From Pseudomonas chlororaphis subsp. aurantiaca (GTDB taxonomy: Bacteria > Pseudomonadota > Gammaproteobacteria > Pseudomonadales > Pseudomonadaceae), in assembly GCF_013466605.1 (NCBI RefSeq), contig NZ_CP059162.1, positions 248,001 to 312,000 on the forward strand: a DNA stretch of 64,000 nucleotides, given 5' to 3'. Below are positions 11,224 through 20,133 of the stretch, one piece after another (position 1 is the first letter of the stretch; every line of letters starts with the position of its first letter). The notes under the pieces are model-generated. The model did no database searches. It saw nothing but the letters and a program-made list of their open reading frames with translations, and had not been told where the DNA came from. The translations under genes and the position numbers were made by a program.

Positions 11224-12051
11224 TCAGCAAGCAATAAAGGCCAGTGGCAGGTCACGGATCTGGGCGGGCAAAGGCACCTGGTAGTGATCGTCGCTGGTCA
11301 GTTCGTGGAGCAGTTCTTCGCGCAGCTGGTGGAAGTCGAAACTGCTGCGCTGGCGTGGATGGGGAAGGGCGATGTCCACCACCCGCTTGATCCGGCCGGG
11401 GCGCGGCTCCATCACCACCACGCGGTCGGCGAGGAAGATCGCTTCCTCGACGTCATGGGTGACCAGCACCGTGGTGATCCTGGCCCGCTCGCGGATCGCC
11501 AGCAGCTCATCCTGCATCTGCTGGCGGGTCAGCGCGTCGAGAGCGCCGAAGGGTTCGTCCAGCAGCAGGATGCGCGGGCTGGCCACCAGGCCGCGGGCGA
11601 TGGCCACCCGTTGCGCCATGCCGCCGGAGAGCTGGTGCGGGTAGGCGCGGGTGAAATCGGTGAGGCCCACCAGTTCGATGAAGTCGGCGATGCGGGTTTG
11701 CCGTTCGCTGGCGCCCAGGGCTTCGTTGACCAGGCCCAGGCCGATGTTTTCCTCGACCGTCAGCCAGGGGAACAGGCGGTGCTCCTGGAACACGATGCCG
11801 CGTTCGCCGCCGATGCCGCTGACGGCCTTGCCGTCGACGCGGATCTCGCCGCGAAACTGCGTGTCCAGGCCGATCAGCAGGCGCAGCAGGGTGGATTTGC
11901 CGCAGCCGCTGGAGCCGACGATGGCGACGAATTCGCCCTCGGCGATCTCCAGGTTGAATTCGCGGATCGCTTCCAGTTCGCCGCCGGCGACCTCGAAGGT
12001 CTTGCCCACCTGGTTGAAGCTGACGATGGGGGAAGGTACGAGTGCGTTCAT
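11224..12051 (-). CDS. atsC: Sulfate-ester ABC transporter ATP-binding protein AtsC
   Basis: 275 residues from the ATG at 12051 (MNALVPSPIVSFNQVGK). Walker A GSSGCGKST, Q-loop VFQEHRLFPWLT, signature LSGGMAQR, Walker [17 protein letters not shown] and VTHDVEEA are intact; this is the nitrate/taurine (SsuB/TauB) ATPase subfamily. Its start overlaps the atsB stop by four bases (ATGA). In P. aeruginosa the AtsRBC system imports sulfate esters for AtsA. Confidence 0.92.
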   Translation of the reverse strand: MNALVPSPIVSFNQVGKTFEVAGGELEAIREFNLEIAEGEFVAIVGSSGCGKSTLLRLLIGLDTQFRGEIRVDGKAVSGIGGERGIVFQEHRLFPWLTVEENIGLGLVNEALGASERQTRIADFIELVGLTDFTRAYPHQLSGGMAQRVAIARGLVASPRILLLDEPFGALDALTRQQMQDELLAIRERARITTVLVTHDVEEAIFLADRVVVMEPRPGRIKRVVDIALPHPRQRSSFDFHQLREELLHELTSDDHYQVPLPAQIRDLPLAFIAC

Positions 12052-13643
12052 GCGTGTCTCCAGCGTGTGGCGCGGGTTTCGAGCTGTTGGCCAATGAGGT
12101 TGAGCAGGGCGCCGGTGAGGCCCACCAGGAGCATGCCGGCCAGGATCAGGTCCATGCGCAGCAGCTGCTGGGCGCCGATCATCTGGCTGGCGATGCCGCC
12201 GTTGGACGGCATGAAATATTCCGCGCCGATGGTCCCCAGCCAGGCGTAGATCAGGCTCAGGCGCAGCCCGGCGAAGATCCCCGGCGCGGCGCCCGGTAGC
12301 ACCAGGCGGCGCAGGCGTTGCCAGAGGTTCAGGCGCAGCACTTGCGCCGCCTCGGTCAGTTGCGGCGACAGGTGGGCGACGCTGCGCTGGGTGGCGATAA
12401 ACAGCGGGAAGAACGCGGCCAGCGCGACAAATACCCATTTCGCCAGCTCGCCGAGGCCGAACCAGGCGGTGAGCAGCGGCACCCAGGCGAAAATGGCGAT
12501 CTGCCGCAGCGCCGCCAGGGTAGGGCCCAGAATCCGTTCGCTCAGGTGCGACAGGCCCAGCAGCAGGCCCAGGGCAAACCCCAGGCCGCCGCCCAGCAGC
12601 AGGCCGCCGAGGGTGCGCCGCAGGCTCAGGCCCAGGCCGCCGGACAGGCTGCCGTCGAGCAGGCCGTTCCAGGTGGTTTGCAGCACCGCCAGCGGGCTCA
12701 CCAGAATGTTGGCGTCGACCCATTCCAGCTGGTTCGCCACTTGCCACAGCGCGAGCAGGAACAGCGGTAGCAGCCAGGGTTGCAGGCGTTGCCAGCCCTG
12801 GTAGCGCGGGCCGCGGCGGATCTGCGCGATGGCCGGGTGCGGCCAGTGCACCAGGGCCTTGTCCAGCAGGCCGATGCCGCGGTCCATGGCCACGCCAATC
12901 ACCCCGATCACCACGATGCAGACGAAGACGATATCCAGCATGAACAGCTGGCGCGCCCAGACCATCAGGTAGCCGATGCCTTCGCTGGAAGCCAGCAGCT
13001 CCACCGCCAGCAGAGAGGTCCAGCCGGCGGCCAGGGCCAGGCGCACGCCGGCCATGAAGGCGGGCAGGGCGGCGGGCAGCACCAGCCGGCGGATCAACAG
13101 GAGCGGCGGCAGGCGCAGCACGGCGGCGGCTTCGCGCAGCTTGGGCTGGGCGTCGCGTACGCCGACCAGGGTATGCAGGGTCACGGGCACCACGATGGCC
13201 TTGACCAGGACCACCAGCTTGAGCAGTTCGCCGATGCCGAAAAACACCATGAACAGCGGGATCCAGGCCAGGGTCGGGACCTGCGCCAGGGCAGCGAAGG
13301 TCGGGAACACCAGGCGTTCCAGGCGCCGGCTGGAACCCAGTGCCGCGCCCAGCAGGGCGCCGGCGCCGATGCCCGCCAGCAGGCCCCAGGCCAGCCGTTG
13401 CAGGCTGATCGCCAGATGGCTCCACAGCTCGCCGCCGGCCAGCTCGAGCGCGCTGCTCCAGACCAGTTTTGGCGCCGGCAGGATCTGCTCGCTCATCCAG
13501 GCATTGCGGCTGGCCAGCCACCACAGGGCGAACAGGCTCAGGGGCAGCAACCAGGGCAACAGCCGCCGGTGGATACGCGGCCAGGACAGCGGCTTATCGG
13601 CGGGCGCGGCCAACGGCAAGCTGAGAAGGGAAACACGGGCCAT
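12048..13643 (-). CDS. atsB: Sulfate-ester ABC transporter permease AtsB, two fused permease domains
   Basis: 531 residues from MARVSLLSLP, start at 13643 with GGAG upstream; a longer frame to 13784 reads through a repeat and is rejected. Two complete permease halves are present, each with its own EAA-type loop: AAAVLRLPPLLLIRRLVLP in the first and AAQVLRLNLWQRLRRLVLP in the second. One polypeptide thus supplies both membrane halves. Tightly coupled to atsC. Divergent from atsR, with the AT-rich control region between. Confidence 0.92.
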   Translation of the reverse strand: MARVSLLSLPLAAPADKPLSWPRIHRRLLPWLLPLSLFALWWLASRNAWMSEQILPAPKLVWSSALELAGGELWSHLAISLQRLAWGLLAGIGAGALLGAALGSSRRLERLVFPTFAALAQVPTLAWIPLFMVFFGIGELLKLVVLVKAIVVPVTLHTLVGVRDAQPKLREAAAVLRLPPLLLIRRLVLPAALPAFMAGVRLALAAGWTSLLAVELLASSEGIGYLMVWARQLFMLDIVFVCIVVIGVIGVAMDRGIGLLDKALVHWPHPAIAQIRRGPRYQGWQRLQPWLLPLFLLALWQVANQLEWVDANILVSPLAVLQTTWNGLLDGSLSGGLGLSLRRTLGGLLLGGGLGFALGLLLGLSHLSERILGPTLAALRQIAIFAWVPLLTAWFGLGELAKWVFVALAAFFPLFIATQRSVAHLSPQLTEAAQVLRLNLWQRLRRLVLPGAAPGIFAGLRLSLIYAWLGTIGAEYFMPSNGGIASQMIGAQQLLRMDLILAGMLLVGLTGALLNLIGQQLETRATRWRHA

Positions 13644-13700
13644 GGACGATCTCCGTTGTCGGGTGGTTGTGCTGCATCTTTTTTGCTTCTGCTTCTTTCT

Positions 13701-13800
13701 TCTGTAGGAGCAGGGGGGACGCCTAGTTCTTGCCCGCGATGGCGTCCTCGAGACCACAACTGGCCTGCGGCCTATCGCGGGCAAGCCTCGCTCCTACAGA
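13701..13800. repeat. REP-like element, family B, interrupted left arm
   Basis: The right arm ATCGCGGGCAAGCCTCGCTC at 13773-13800 is standard. The left arm (TCTGTAGGAGCA... to TTGCCCGCGAT, 13701-13740) carries about 13 extra bases where the usual GAGGC would be, so the pair is imperfect. Confidence 0.55.
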
Positions 13801-13806
13801 GTCGTA

Positions 13807-13912
13807 TTTTGGTTATATAAAAAGTTATATCGATGCTATTGGGAGATAAGAGAGGCCATTTAAGGCCTCCAGGCACGCTGCATCCAATGCATTTGGAGAA
13901 TATTTTCGATGC
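13807..13912 (+). promoter_or_regulatory. Control region between atsB and atsR
   Basis: Holds the 17-bp element TTTTGGTTATATAAAAA (13807-13823; exact copy at 1511) and a 28-bp element at 13885-13912 (CAATGC, then GAATATTTTC, then ATGC) shared with regions near 16136, 19983 and 52572. An AT-rich core (TTATAGTATTTAAAG) follows near 13981-13995. It lies between the divergent atsB and atsR, so it may serve both. Confidence 0.5.
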
Positions 13913-14058
13913 TGTCCATGCATGCGCCGCGCAGAGCCGCGTCCTGGCTGGTTTATTCGAACGAGTTATTAAAATGTGAACTTATAGTATTTAAAGCTTG
14001 GACCGCCTTGGGCCTACCTTCTGCTCCTCAATGCCCGTCGCAACCAGGAGCCACACCT

Positions 14059-15081
14059 ATGAACCTTCCCTTCAAACGCGTCCTCAGTCTGTTCGCCGCG
14101 CCGGCCCTGGCGGGGCTTCTGGGATGCCTGCCGCTGCTGGCCCAGGCCGATGAGCTCAAGCAAATCCGCATCGCCGTGCCGGACCTCAGCGCCGGTACCC
14201 AGCACAGCGGTGGCGGGGTGACGGACGTGCTGCGTCAGCAGCAGATCTTCGAAAAGGCCTTCGCCGACCAGGGCATCAGCATCCAGTGGAACTACTTCAA
14301 GGGGGCCGGCCCGGTGATCAACGAGGCCTTCGCCAACGGTCAGGTGGACCTGGCCTACCTGGGGGACCTGGCGGCGATCATCGGCAAGTCCAACGGCCTG
14401 GATACTCGCCTGCTCAGCGCCACGGCCCGAGGGGTCAAGCAGTACCTGGGAGTGGTGCCGGGATCGGGGATCAAGACCTTGCAGGACCTCAAGGGCAAGC
14501 GGGTCGCGGTGTTCCGCGGCACGGCCACGCAGCTGTCGCTGGATGCCGCGCTGGCCAGCCAGGGGCTGAGCGAGAAGGACCTGAAGATCATCAACCTGGA
14601 TTTCAACGCGGCGGTCGCGGCGCTGGCGGCGAAGCAGATCGATGCTACCTGGGGCGGTTCCAACTTGAATGCCTTGCAGGCCAAGGGCCTGGCCGAGGTG
14701 CCGCTGAACACCAAGGACCTGGGCGGCGCGGGTAGCGTGCAGGCGGTGCTGGTGGGCAGCGGCGCGTTCGTCGATGCCCATCCCGAGGTGGTGGAGAAGC
14801 TGCTCAAGGCCCAGCAGCAGGCGGTGCAGTGGCTGACCCAGGACAGCAACAAGGACGCCTATATCGAGCTGGTGTCGGGGCTGGCCAGCTACCCGCCGGC
14901 GGTGCTGCAGCAGGACTTCAAGGATCAGCGCTTCAGCGAAATCTTCCCCTCGACCCTGGACCCGGTGTTTCTCGGCAAACTGCAGGACGCGGTGGACCTG
15001 GCCGCGCAGCAGCGGCTGATCCGCAAGCCGTTCAAGGTCAGCGAATGGGTGGCGCCGCAGTTGGCGGCGGCGGGGCTTTAA
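14059..15081 (+). CDS. atsR: Sulfate-ester ABC transporter substrate-binding protein AtsR
   Basis: 340 residues from the ATG at 14059, with AGGAG nine bases upstream and a signal peptide ending near LLAQADE. An upstream in-frame start at 13909 lies inside the control region and would hide the signal peptide. The mature protein has the SsuA/TauA-type fold markers (WNYFKGAGPVINEAFANGQ, LAYLGDLAAIIGKS, LQDLKGKRVAVFRGTATQ). It captures sulfate esters for AtsBC. It is divergent from atsB rather than co-directional. Confidence 0.88.
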   Translation: MNLPFKRVLSLFAAPALAGLLGCLPLLAQADELKQIRIAVPDLSAGTQHSGGGVTDVLRQQQIFEKAFADQGISIQWNYFKGAGPVINEAFANGQVDLAYLGDLAAIIGKSNGLDTRLLSATARGVKQYLGVVPGSGIKTLQDLKGKRVAVFRGTATQLSLDAALASQGLSEKDLKIINLDFNAAVAALAAKQIDATWGGSNLNALQAKGLAEVPLNTKDLGGAGSVQAVLVGSGAFVDAHPEVVEKLLKAQQQAVQWLTQDSNKDAYIELVSGLASYPPAVLQQDFKDQRFSEIFPSTLDPVFLGKLQDAVDLAAQQRLIRKPFKVSEWVAPQLAAAGL

Positions 15082-15105
15082 GCCCGGGGTGCAGCTGAGA
15101 TCGTC

Positions 15106-15174
15106 ATCGCGGGCAAGCCTCGCTCCTACAGAAGCTCACGGTCTTCTTCTGTAGGAGCGAGGCTTGCCCGCGAT
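15106..15174. repeat. REP-like palindrome, family B, 29-bp perfect arms
   Basis: ATCGCGGGCAAGCCTCGCTC... at 15106-15134 is exactly inverted at 15146-15174 around an 11-base loop. It lies between the convergent atsR and LysR genes, where it can act as a two-way transcript end. Confidence 0.75.
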
Positions 15175-15202
15175 GAGGCCCTTGAATCCAGCGCTGCGCT
15201 CG

Positions 15203-16123
15203 CTAGGACGCAATACTGACCTGCTGCCGATCCACCGCCACCAGCACTTCGATCATCTTGCGGGCCGCCGGCGACAGGCGGAATCCCGTGCGGCTGACGA
15301 TGCCGCAGCGGGCGTTCATGCTCTCGATGTTCTGCGGCAGGTTGCGCCAGTGCAGCAGCGCCAGGGAACCCTGTTCGATGTCCTCGACGAAGGCCTCTTC
15401 GGTGCCCACGCCAATCGCGTCGGACTGGCGCACGATCTTCACCAGCGCCGGGAAGTGCTCGGTCTGGATGGTCGGGGAAAAGTCGATGCGCCCGCTGAGA
15501 TTGGCCAGCAGTTTGCGGATCCCCGGGGGGATCAGGGTGGTGGCCAGCGGGTAGTCGAACATGTCATTGGTCGACAGGCTTTCCTTGGCCAGCAGCGGGT
15601 GCCCCGGGCGGCAGAAAAACACCCCGCGCTTGGGCGTCAGGGGCTGGGTCTGGAAGTTCGGGTCGGCCTCGAAATGGCGGATGTCGGCGATAAAGAATTC
15701 GATCTCTTCGCGGCTCAGGCTGCGGCTGAGTTTTTCCCAGTTATCCACCTCCAGGCAGATGCGCACCTTGGGGTGGATGCCGGTGAATTGCGCCACCGCG
15801 TCGGGTACCAGTTTCACCGCCGGCGCCGGGCCGCAACCGAAGCGCAGTTCGCCGGCGTCGAGCTTGGTCATCTGCGTCACTTCGCTGCTCAGCAAGGCCG
15901 CGCCCTGCACCAGGCTCAGGGCGTGCTGCAACACCACCTGGCCTTCCGGCGTGGGGCGCAAATCCTTGTTGCCACGGTCCACCAGCACGCAGCCGAACTC
16001 CTGCTCCAGGCCCTGGATACTGCGGCTGAAGGCCGGCTGGGTGATGCCCATGGCGTCGGCCGCGCGGACAAAACTGCGGTGTTCGTTGAGGGCGATGAAG
16101 TAACGCAACTGGCGAAGATCCAT
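15203..16123 (-). CDS. LysR-family regulator, sulfur block copy 1
   Basis: 306 residues from MDLRQLRYFIALNEHRSF (16123); a start five codons further up (16138) is possible, and neither has a strong ribosome site. N-terminal winged HTH (AADAMGITQPAFSRSIQGLE) and a C-terminal LysR effector domain (AGELRFGCGPAPAVKLVPDA). It closely resembles the second LysR at 19033 (the shared segments RFGCGPAPA and DLRQLR are identical). It is divergent from atsK and probably controls it. Two shared DNA motifs lie in the intergenic region. Confidence 0.85.
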   Translation of the reverse strand: MDLRQLRYFIALNEHRSFVRAADAMGITQPAFSRSIQGLEQEFGCVLVDRGNKDLRPTPEGQVVLQHALSLVQGAALLSSEVTQMTKLDAGELRFGCGPAPAVKLVPDAVAQFTGIHPKVRICLEVDNWEKLSRSLSREEIEFFIADIRHFEADPNFQTQPLTPKRGVFFCRPGHPLLAKESLSTNDMFDYPLATTLIPPGIRKLLANLSGRIDFSPTIQTEHFPALVKIVRQSDAIGVGTEEAFVEDIEQGSLALLHWRNLPQNIESMNARCGIVSRTGFRLSPAARKMIEVLVAVDRQQVSIAS

Positions 16124-16134
16124 ATGCTTTCCCG

Positions 16135-16207
16135 GCATCCGAAAAATAGCCCGAAGGCATTTGCGACGAGTGAGGAATGAGGTTTTAAATGCAAGCTCTT
16201 ATTCCGT
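16135..16207. promoter_or_regulatory. Shared operator-like motifs between LysR copy 1 and atsK
   Basis: A diverged copy of the 28-bp element (minus strand, about 16135-16162) and, 28 bases on, GCAAGCTCTTATTCCGT (16191-16207). The latter matches 20040-20056 in 15 of 17 positions, with nearly the same spacing to that region's 28-bp element. Confidence 0.5.
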
Positions 16208-16306
16208 CAACGAAGCATGTGAATATCTATTAGATCTAAAGTGAATATAGATAGAGCGTTGTTTCGCTGCCGCTCAACCGTAAGCAGTCAGACGAGGGTC
16301 GACCCG

Positions 16307-17212
16307 ATGAGCAATGCCGCACTAGCCGTTAAACCCGCTGTTCATGCGCTTGAGATCCACCCGGTGGCCGGCCGTATCGGCGCCGAGATCCGTGGCGTGC
16401 AACTCTCCGGCGAGCTGGACGCCGCCACGGTCGAGGCCATCCAGCAGGCGCTGGTGGACTACAAGGTGATCTTCTTCCGTGGCCAGACCCACCTCGACGA
16501 CCAGAGCCAGGAAGCCTTCTCCCACCTGCTCGGCGAGCCGGTGGCGCACCCCACCGTGCCGGTGCGCGACGGCACCCGTTACCTGCTCGAACTGGACGGC
16601 GCCGAGGGCCAGCGCGCCAACTCCTGGCACACCGACGTGACCTTCGTCGATGCCTACCCGAAGGCCTCGATCCTGCGCTCGGTGGTGGCCCCGGCCTCCG
16701 GGGGCGATACGGTCTGGGCCAACACCGCCACCGCCTACAACGAACTGCCGGCGGAGCTGCGCGAGCTGGCGGACAAGCTCTGGGCGGTGCACAGCAACGA
16801 ATACGATTACGCCGGGGCCAAGCCGGACGTGTCGGCGGAGAAGCTGGAGCGCTATCGCAAGGTGTTCACCTCCACCGTCTACGAGACCGAACACCCGCTG
16901 GTGCGCGTGCACCCGGTGAGCGGCGAGAAGAGCCTGGTGCTCGGGCATTTCGTCAAACGCATCAAGGGTTATAGCCAGGCCGATTCGGCGCACCTGTTCA
17001 ACCTGCTGCAAAGCCATGTCACCCGCCTGGAAAACACCGTGCGCTGGCGCTGGACCGCCGGTGACGTGGCGATCTGGGACAACCGTTCGACCCAGCATTA
17101 CGCGGTCGACGACTACGGCACCCAGGACCGCGTGGTACGCCGTGTGACCCTCAAGGGCGACGTGCCGGTGGGTGTGCACGGGCAGCGTAGCCAGACCATC
17201 AAGGGGCTGTGA
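16307..17212 (+). CDS. atsK: Alpha-ketoglutarate-dependent alkylsulfatase AtsK (TauD family)
   Basis: 301 residues from the ATG at 16307 (GAGGG upstream). The iron triad falls at His108 and Asp110 (SWHTDVTF) and His264 (STQHYAVDDYG), and the 2-oxoglutarate-binding arginines at 275 and 279. As I recall, these are the numbers and length reported for P. putida S-313 AtsK. The enzyme oxidises medium-chain alkyl sulfates to an aldehyde plus sulfate, with Fe(II), O2 and 2-oxoglutarate. Divergent from a LysR regulator. Choosing the downstream ATG makes the numbering fit; the earlier one at 16241 would add 22 residues. Confidence 0.92.
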   Translation: MSNAALAVKPAVHALEIHPVAGRIGAEIRGVQLSGELDAATVEAIQQALVDYKVIFFRGQTHLDDQSQEAFSHLLGEPVAHPTVPVRDGTRYLLELDGAEGQRANSWHTDVTFVDAYPKASILRSVVAPASGGDTVWANTATAYNELPAELRELADKLWAVHSNEYDYAGAKPDVSAEKLERYRKVFTSTVYETEHPLVRVHPVSGEKSLVLGHFVKRIKGYSQADSAHLFNLLQSHVTRLENTVRWRWTAGDVAIWDNRSTQHYAVDDYGTQDRVVRRVTLKGDVPVGVHGQRSQTIKGL

Positions 17213-17301
17213 CGGAGGTCGTCGCGGCTACAGGGTGTGTGGTGGGTTTGAAATTTTTCGCGGGCAAGTCGGATCGCGATGAGGCCCTTGAAGCCAGCGC
17301 C

Positions 17302-18918
17302 TCACCACACCCCGATCTGCACCACCTTTTCCGCCTCCGGCTCGCCATACCGAAACCGCTGTCCACGCAGGTCGATCTCTTCGTGGCTGATGGTGGTCCG
17401 CCGTTTCAGCCCGCGCAGCCAGTCGAACAGATAGCCCAGATGCTCCTCACGCACCGCCGCATAGGCCGGGTCGGCGCCGAGGTCGTGCAGTTCCTGGGGA
17501 TCCTTGTGCAGGTCGAACAGCTGTGGGCGGAAGCCGTCGTAGGCCAGGTATTTCCAGCGCTCGCTGCGCACCATGGTCATGCGGCAGCGGTCGATGGGCT
17601 GGGCCAGGCGCTCGCGGGCCGGGGCCTGGAACGCATAGTCGTATTCGCTGATGGCGTAGCGGCGCCAGTCGCCCGCCGTGCCGTGCAGCAGCGGGATCAG
17701 CGAGCGGCCTTCCAGCCGGTGTTCGGCGCCGGGCAACCCCAGGGCGTCGAGGAAGGTCGGCAGGGCGTCGATGGTTTCCACCAGGCGTTCGTCCAGCGTG
17801 CCGCGGCTGATATCCGCCGTCGCCCGTGGGTCACGCACGATCAACGGCACGCCCACTGCCGGTTCCAATAAAAACTCCTTTTCCCCCAGCCAGTGATCGC
17901 CGAGAAAATCGCCGTGGTCGCTGGTGAACACGATCAGGGTGTCGTCCCAGCGCCCGCTGCTTTGCAGGAAATCGAACAGGCGCCCGAGCTGATCGTCCAC
18001 CTGCTTGATCAGGCCCATGTAGGTCGGCACCACGTTCAGGCGCACCTCGTCGCGGGAGAAACTCTGGCTCTCCTGGTGCTGGCGAAAGGCGGCGTACACC
18101 GGGTGGTCGCTGGTCTCGTCGGCGGCGGCGCGCACCGGGGCGATAACCTGCTCGGCGCTGTACAGCGCATGGTAGGGCGCCGGCGCGATGTAGGGCCAGT
18201 GCGGCTTGATATAGGACAGGTGCAGGCACCAGGGCTGCTCGCCCTGCTCTTGGATGAAGTCGAGGGCGCGGTCGGTGGTGTAGACGGTCTCCGAATGCTG
18301 TTCGGGGACGCGGGCCGGCAGGTGGGCGTTGCGCATTTTCCAGCCGCTGAGGATTTCACCCTGTTCACCTTCGGCGGCGTTGGCCCAGTCATGCCAGGGG
18401 TTGCGCCCTTCGTAGCCCTGTTCGCGCAGGTAATGGGTGTAGGGCGCCGACTCGCGTTTATCGTCGAACAGCGGGCTGTCGGGGAAGATCCCGTCGTGGC
18501 GCAGGTAGGGTTCGAAACCGACCTCGTTGAGGGCTTCGGCCTGCCGGCTCTCGGGGTCGATCGCCAGGCGCTGCAGGGCATCGAGGTTGGGCGTGGCGTG
18601 GGTCTTGCCCACCAGTGCGGTGCGGATGCCGTGGGGGCTCAGGTAGTCGCCGATGGTCAGCTCTTCCAGGGGCAGCGGTACGGCGTTCCACGCCACCTGG
18701 TGGCTGCTGACATAACGCCCGGTATAGGCCGACATCCGCGACGGCCCGCAGATGGTGCCCTGGGTGTAGGCGCGGCTGAAGCGCACGCCGGCGGCGGCCA
18801 GGCGGTCGATATTCGGCGTGTGCAGATGGGGATGGCCGTAGCACGACAGGTAATCGCGACGCAGCTGGTCGCACATGATGTACAGCACGTTGCGCACGGG
18901 TTGGACGGGGTTGGACAT
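17302..18918 (-). CDS. Formylglycine-dependent sulfatase/phosphonate-monoester-hydrolase-like enzyme
   Basis: 538 residues from the ATG at 18918; a GTG three codons earlier is the alternative. Cys57 in TICGPSRMSAYTGR is the formylglycine site. Unlike AtsA, the metal motifs are D-Q (IMCDQLRRD) and D-H (TSDHGDFLGDH), and GKTHAT replaces GKWHLG. That pattern, and a nucleophile at 57, fit the phosphonate monoester hydrolase branch, whose members are promiscuous and also cleave sulfate mono- and diesters. The location among sulfur genes suggests an organosulfur ester in vivo. No signal peptide is seen. Confidence 0.82.
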   Translation of the reverse strand: MSNPVQPVRNVLYIMCDQLRRDYLSCYGHPHLHTPNIDRLAAAGVRFSRAYTQGTICGPSRMSAYTGRYVSSHQVAWNAVPLPLEELTIGDYLSPHGIRTALVGKTHATPNLDALQRLAIDPESRQAEALNEVGFEPYLRHDGIFPDSPLFDDKRESAPYTHYLREQGYEGRNPWHDWANAAEGEQGEILSGWKMRNAHLPARVPEQHSETVYTTDRALDFIQEQGEQPWCLHLSYIKPHWPYIAPAPYHALYSAEQVIAPVRAAADETSDHPVYAAFRQHQESQSFSRDEVRLNVVPTYMGLIKQVDDQLGRLFDFLQSSGRWDDTLIVFTSDHGDFLGDHWLGEKEFLLEPAVGVPLIVRDPRATADISRGTLDERLVETIDALPTFLDALGLPGAEHRLEGRSLIPLLHGTAGDWRRYAISEYDYAFQAPARERLAQPIDRCRMTMVRSERWKYLAYDGFRPQLFDLHKDPQELHDLGADPAYAAVREEHLGYLFDWLRGLKRRTTISHEEIDLRGQRFRYGEPEAEKVVQIGVW

Positions 18919-19032
18919 GGGCTTCACCGATCGAAAGACAGGTGAGGGTTTTCGCTGTCGCGGGGCGTTACGACAAGCGCATTTGGCGCATGGTTTTCAT
19001 GCACGACCTGCATGGGCTACAGGTGCGGTGTT

Positions 19033-19977
19033 TCAGACTGCGAAGTTTTCCAGCGAACACACATCCTCATCCAGCGCGTCGGTGCGCTTGATCTCCTCGA
19101 TCATCGCCTCGGCCAGCGGTGACAGCCGGTAGCCGGCGCGGTTGACGATGCCGTAGCGGGTGTACAGCTCCTCCAGGTCATCGGCCAGGCCTTCGATCTT
19201 CAGGCACACCAGCTCGCCCCGGGCGTTGTGCAGCGCATCGCTGTAGGCGCCGATGATGCCGATCGCATCCGAGCGCATCACCACGCCGAGCAGGCTGTAG
19301 CTGTTCTCGCATTCCACATTCGGGACGAAATCCGGCCGGCCGCTGAGATCGACCACCACCTTGCGCAGGTTCGGTGGGCGGATGGTCGCGGCCAGCGGGT
19401 AACTCATCAGCTCGGCGGCGGTGACGCTTTCCTGCTCGGCCAGCGGATGCCCGGCGCGGCAGCAGAAATGCCATTTGCGCGGGCGCAGGCGCTGGGTCAG
19501 GTAATCCGGGTTGGCTTCGAACTGCCGGGTGTCGGCGACGAAGAATTCGAACTCTTCGCTGAGCAGGCGATTGCCCAGGGTTTGCCAGTCATCCACCTGG
19601 AATTGCACCCGGGCCTTGGGGTAACGCCCGATAAAACTGCCGATGGCCCGCGGGATCAAGCCCGCCGCCGGCGCCGGTCCGCAACCGAAGCGCAGCTCGC
19701 CGGCCTCCAGGCCGTTGAACTGGCTGATCTCGTTGGCCAGTTGCTGCGCGCCGCTGACCAGCCGCCGCGCATGTTCGAGCAGCACCAATCCCTGTTTGGT
19801 CGGTGCCAGGTCCTTGCGCCCGCGATCGACCAGCTGGCAGCCGACGCTGTGCTCCAGGGCCTGGATGCTGCGGCTGAAGGCCGATTGCGACAGGTTCACC
19901 GCCAAGGCGGCCGCGACAAAGCTGCGCTGTTCGGCGAGGGCGATGAAGTGACGGAGCTGGCGCAGATCGATATGCAT
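19033..19977 (-). CDS. LysR-family regulator, sulfur block copy 2
   Basis: 314 residues beginning MHIDLRQLRHFIALAEQRSF. HTH AALAVNLSQSAFSRSIQALE; effector domain with AGELRFGCGPAPAAGL. A close paralogue of the LysR at 15203. Divergent from the TonB-dependent receptor with 156 bases between, so it likely controls the receptor, perhaps also the sulfatase downstream. Its upstream region carries the same motif pair as copy 1. Confidence 0.87.
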   Translation of the reverse strand: MHIDLRQLRHFIALAEQRSFVAAALAVNLSQSAFSRSIQALEHSVGCQLVDRGRKDLAPTKQGLVLLEHARRLVSGAQQLANEISQFNGLEAGELRFGCGPAPAAGLIPRAIGSFIGRYPKARVQFQVDDWQTLGNRLLSEEFEFFVADTRQFEANPDYLTQRLRPRKWHFCCRAGHPLAEQESVTAAELMSYPLAATIRPPNLRKVVVDLSGRPDFVPNVECENSYSLLGVVMRSDAIGIIGAYSDALHNARGELVCLKIEGLADDLEELYTRYGIVNRAGYRLSPLAEAMIEEIKRTDALDEDVCSLENFAV

Positions 19978-19982
19978 TTTTC

Positions 19983-20056
19983 ACATTGAAAATATCGGGG
20001 AAATGCATTGGCTATGCATTAGGTCGACTCTTTATAAAGGCAATCTATTATTCCGT
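19983..20056. promoter_or_regulatory. Shared operator-like motifs between LysR copy 2 and the receptor gene
   Basis: A 28-bp element on the minus strand (19983-20010; CAATGCATTT ... GATATTTTCAATGT), then GCAATCTATTATTCCGT at 20040-20056. Same two motifs, order and roughly 29-base spacing as at 16135-16207. Confidence 0.55.
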
Positions 20057-20133
20057 AAATCTTATTAAAAACATAAATAAATAACTTAAAAGAATATACG
20101 GGTCAGTCTGTTTTTTTTGCCCAGGAGCCGCCC

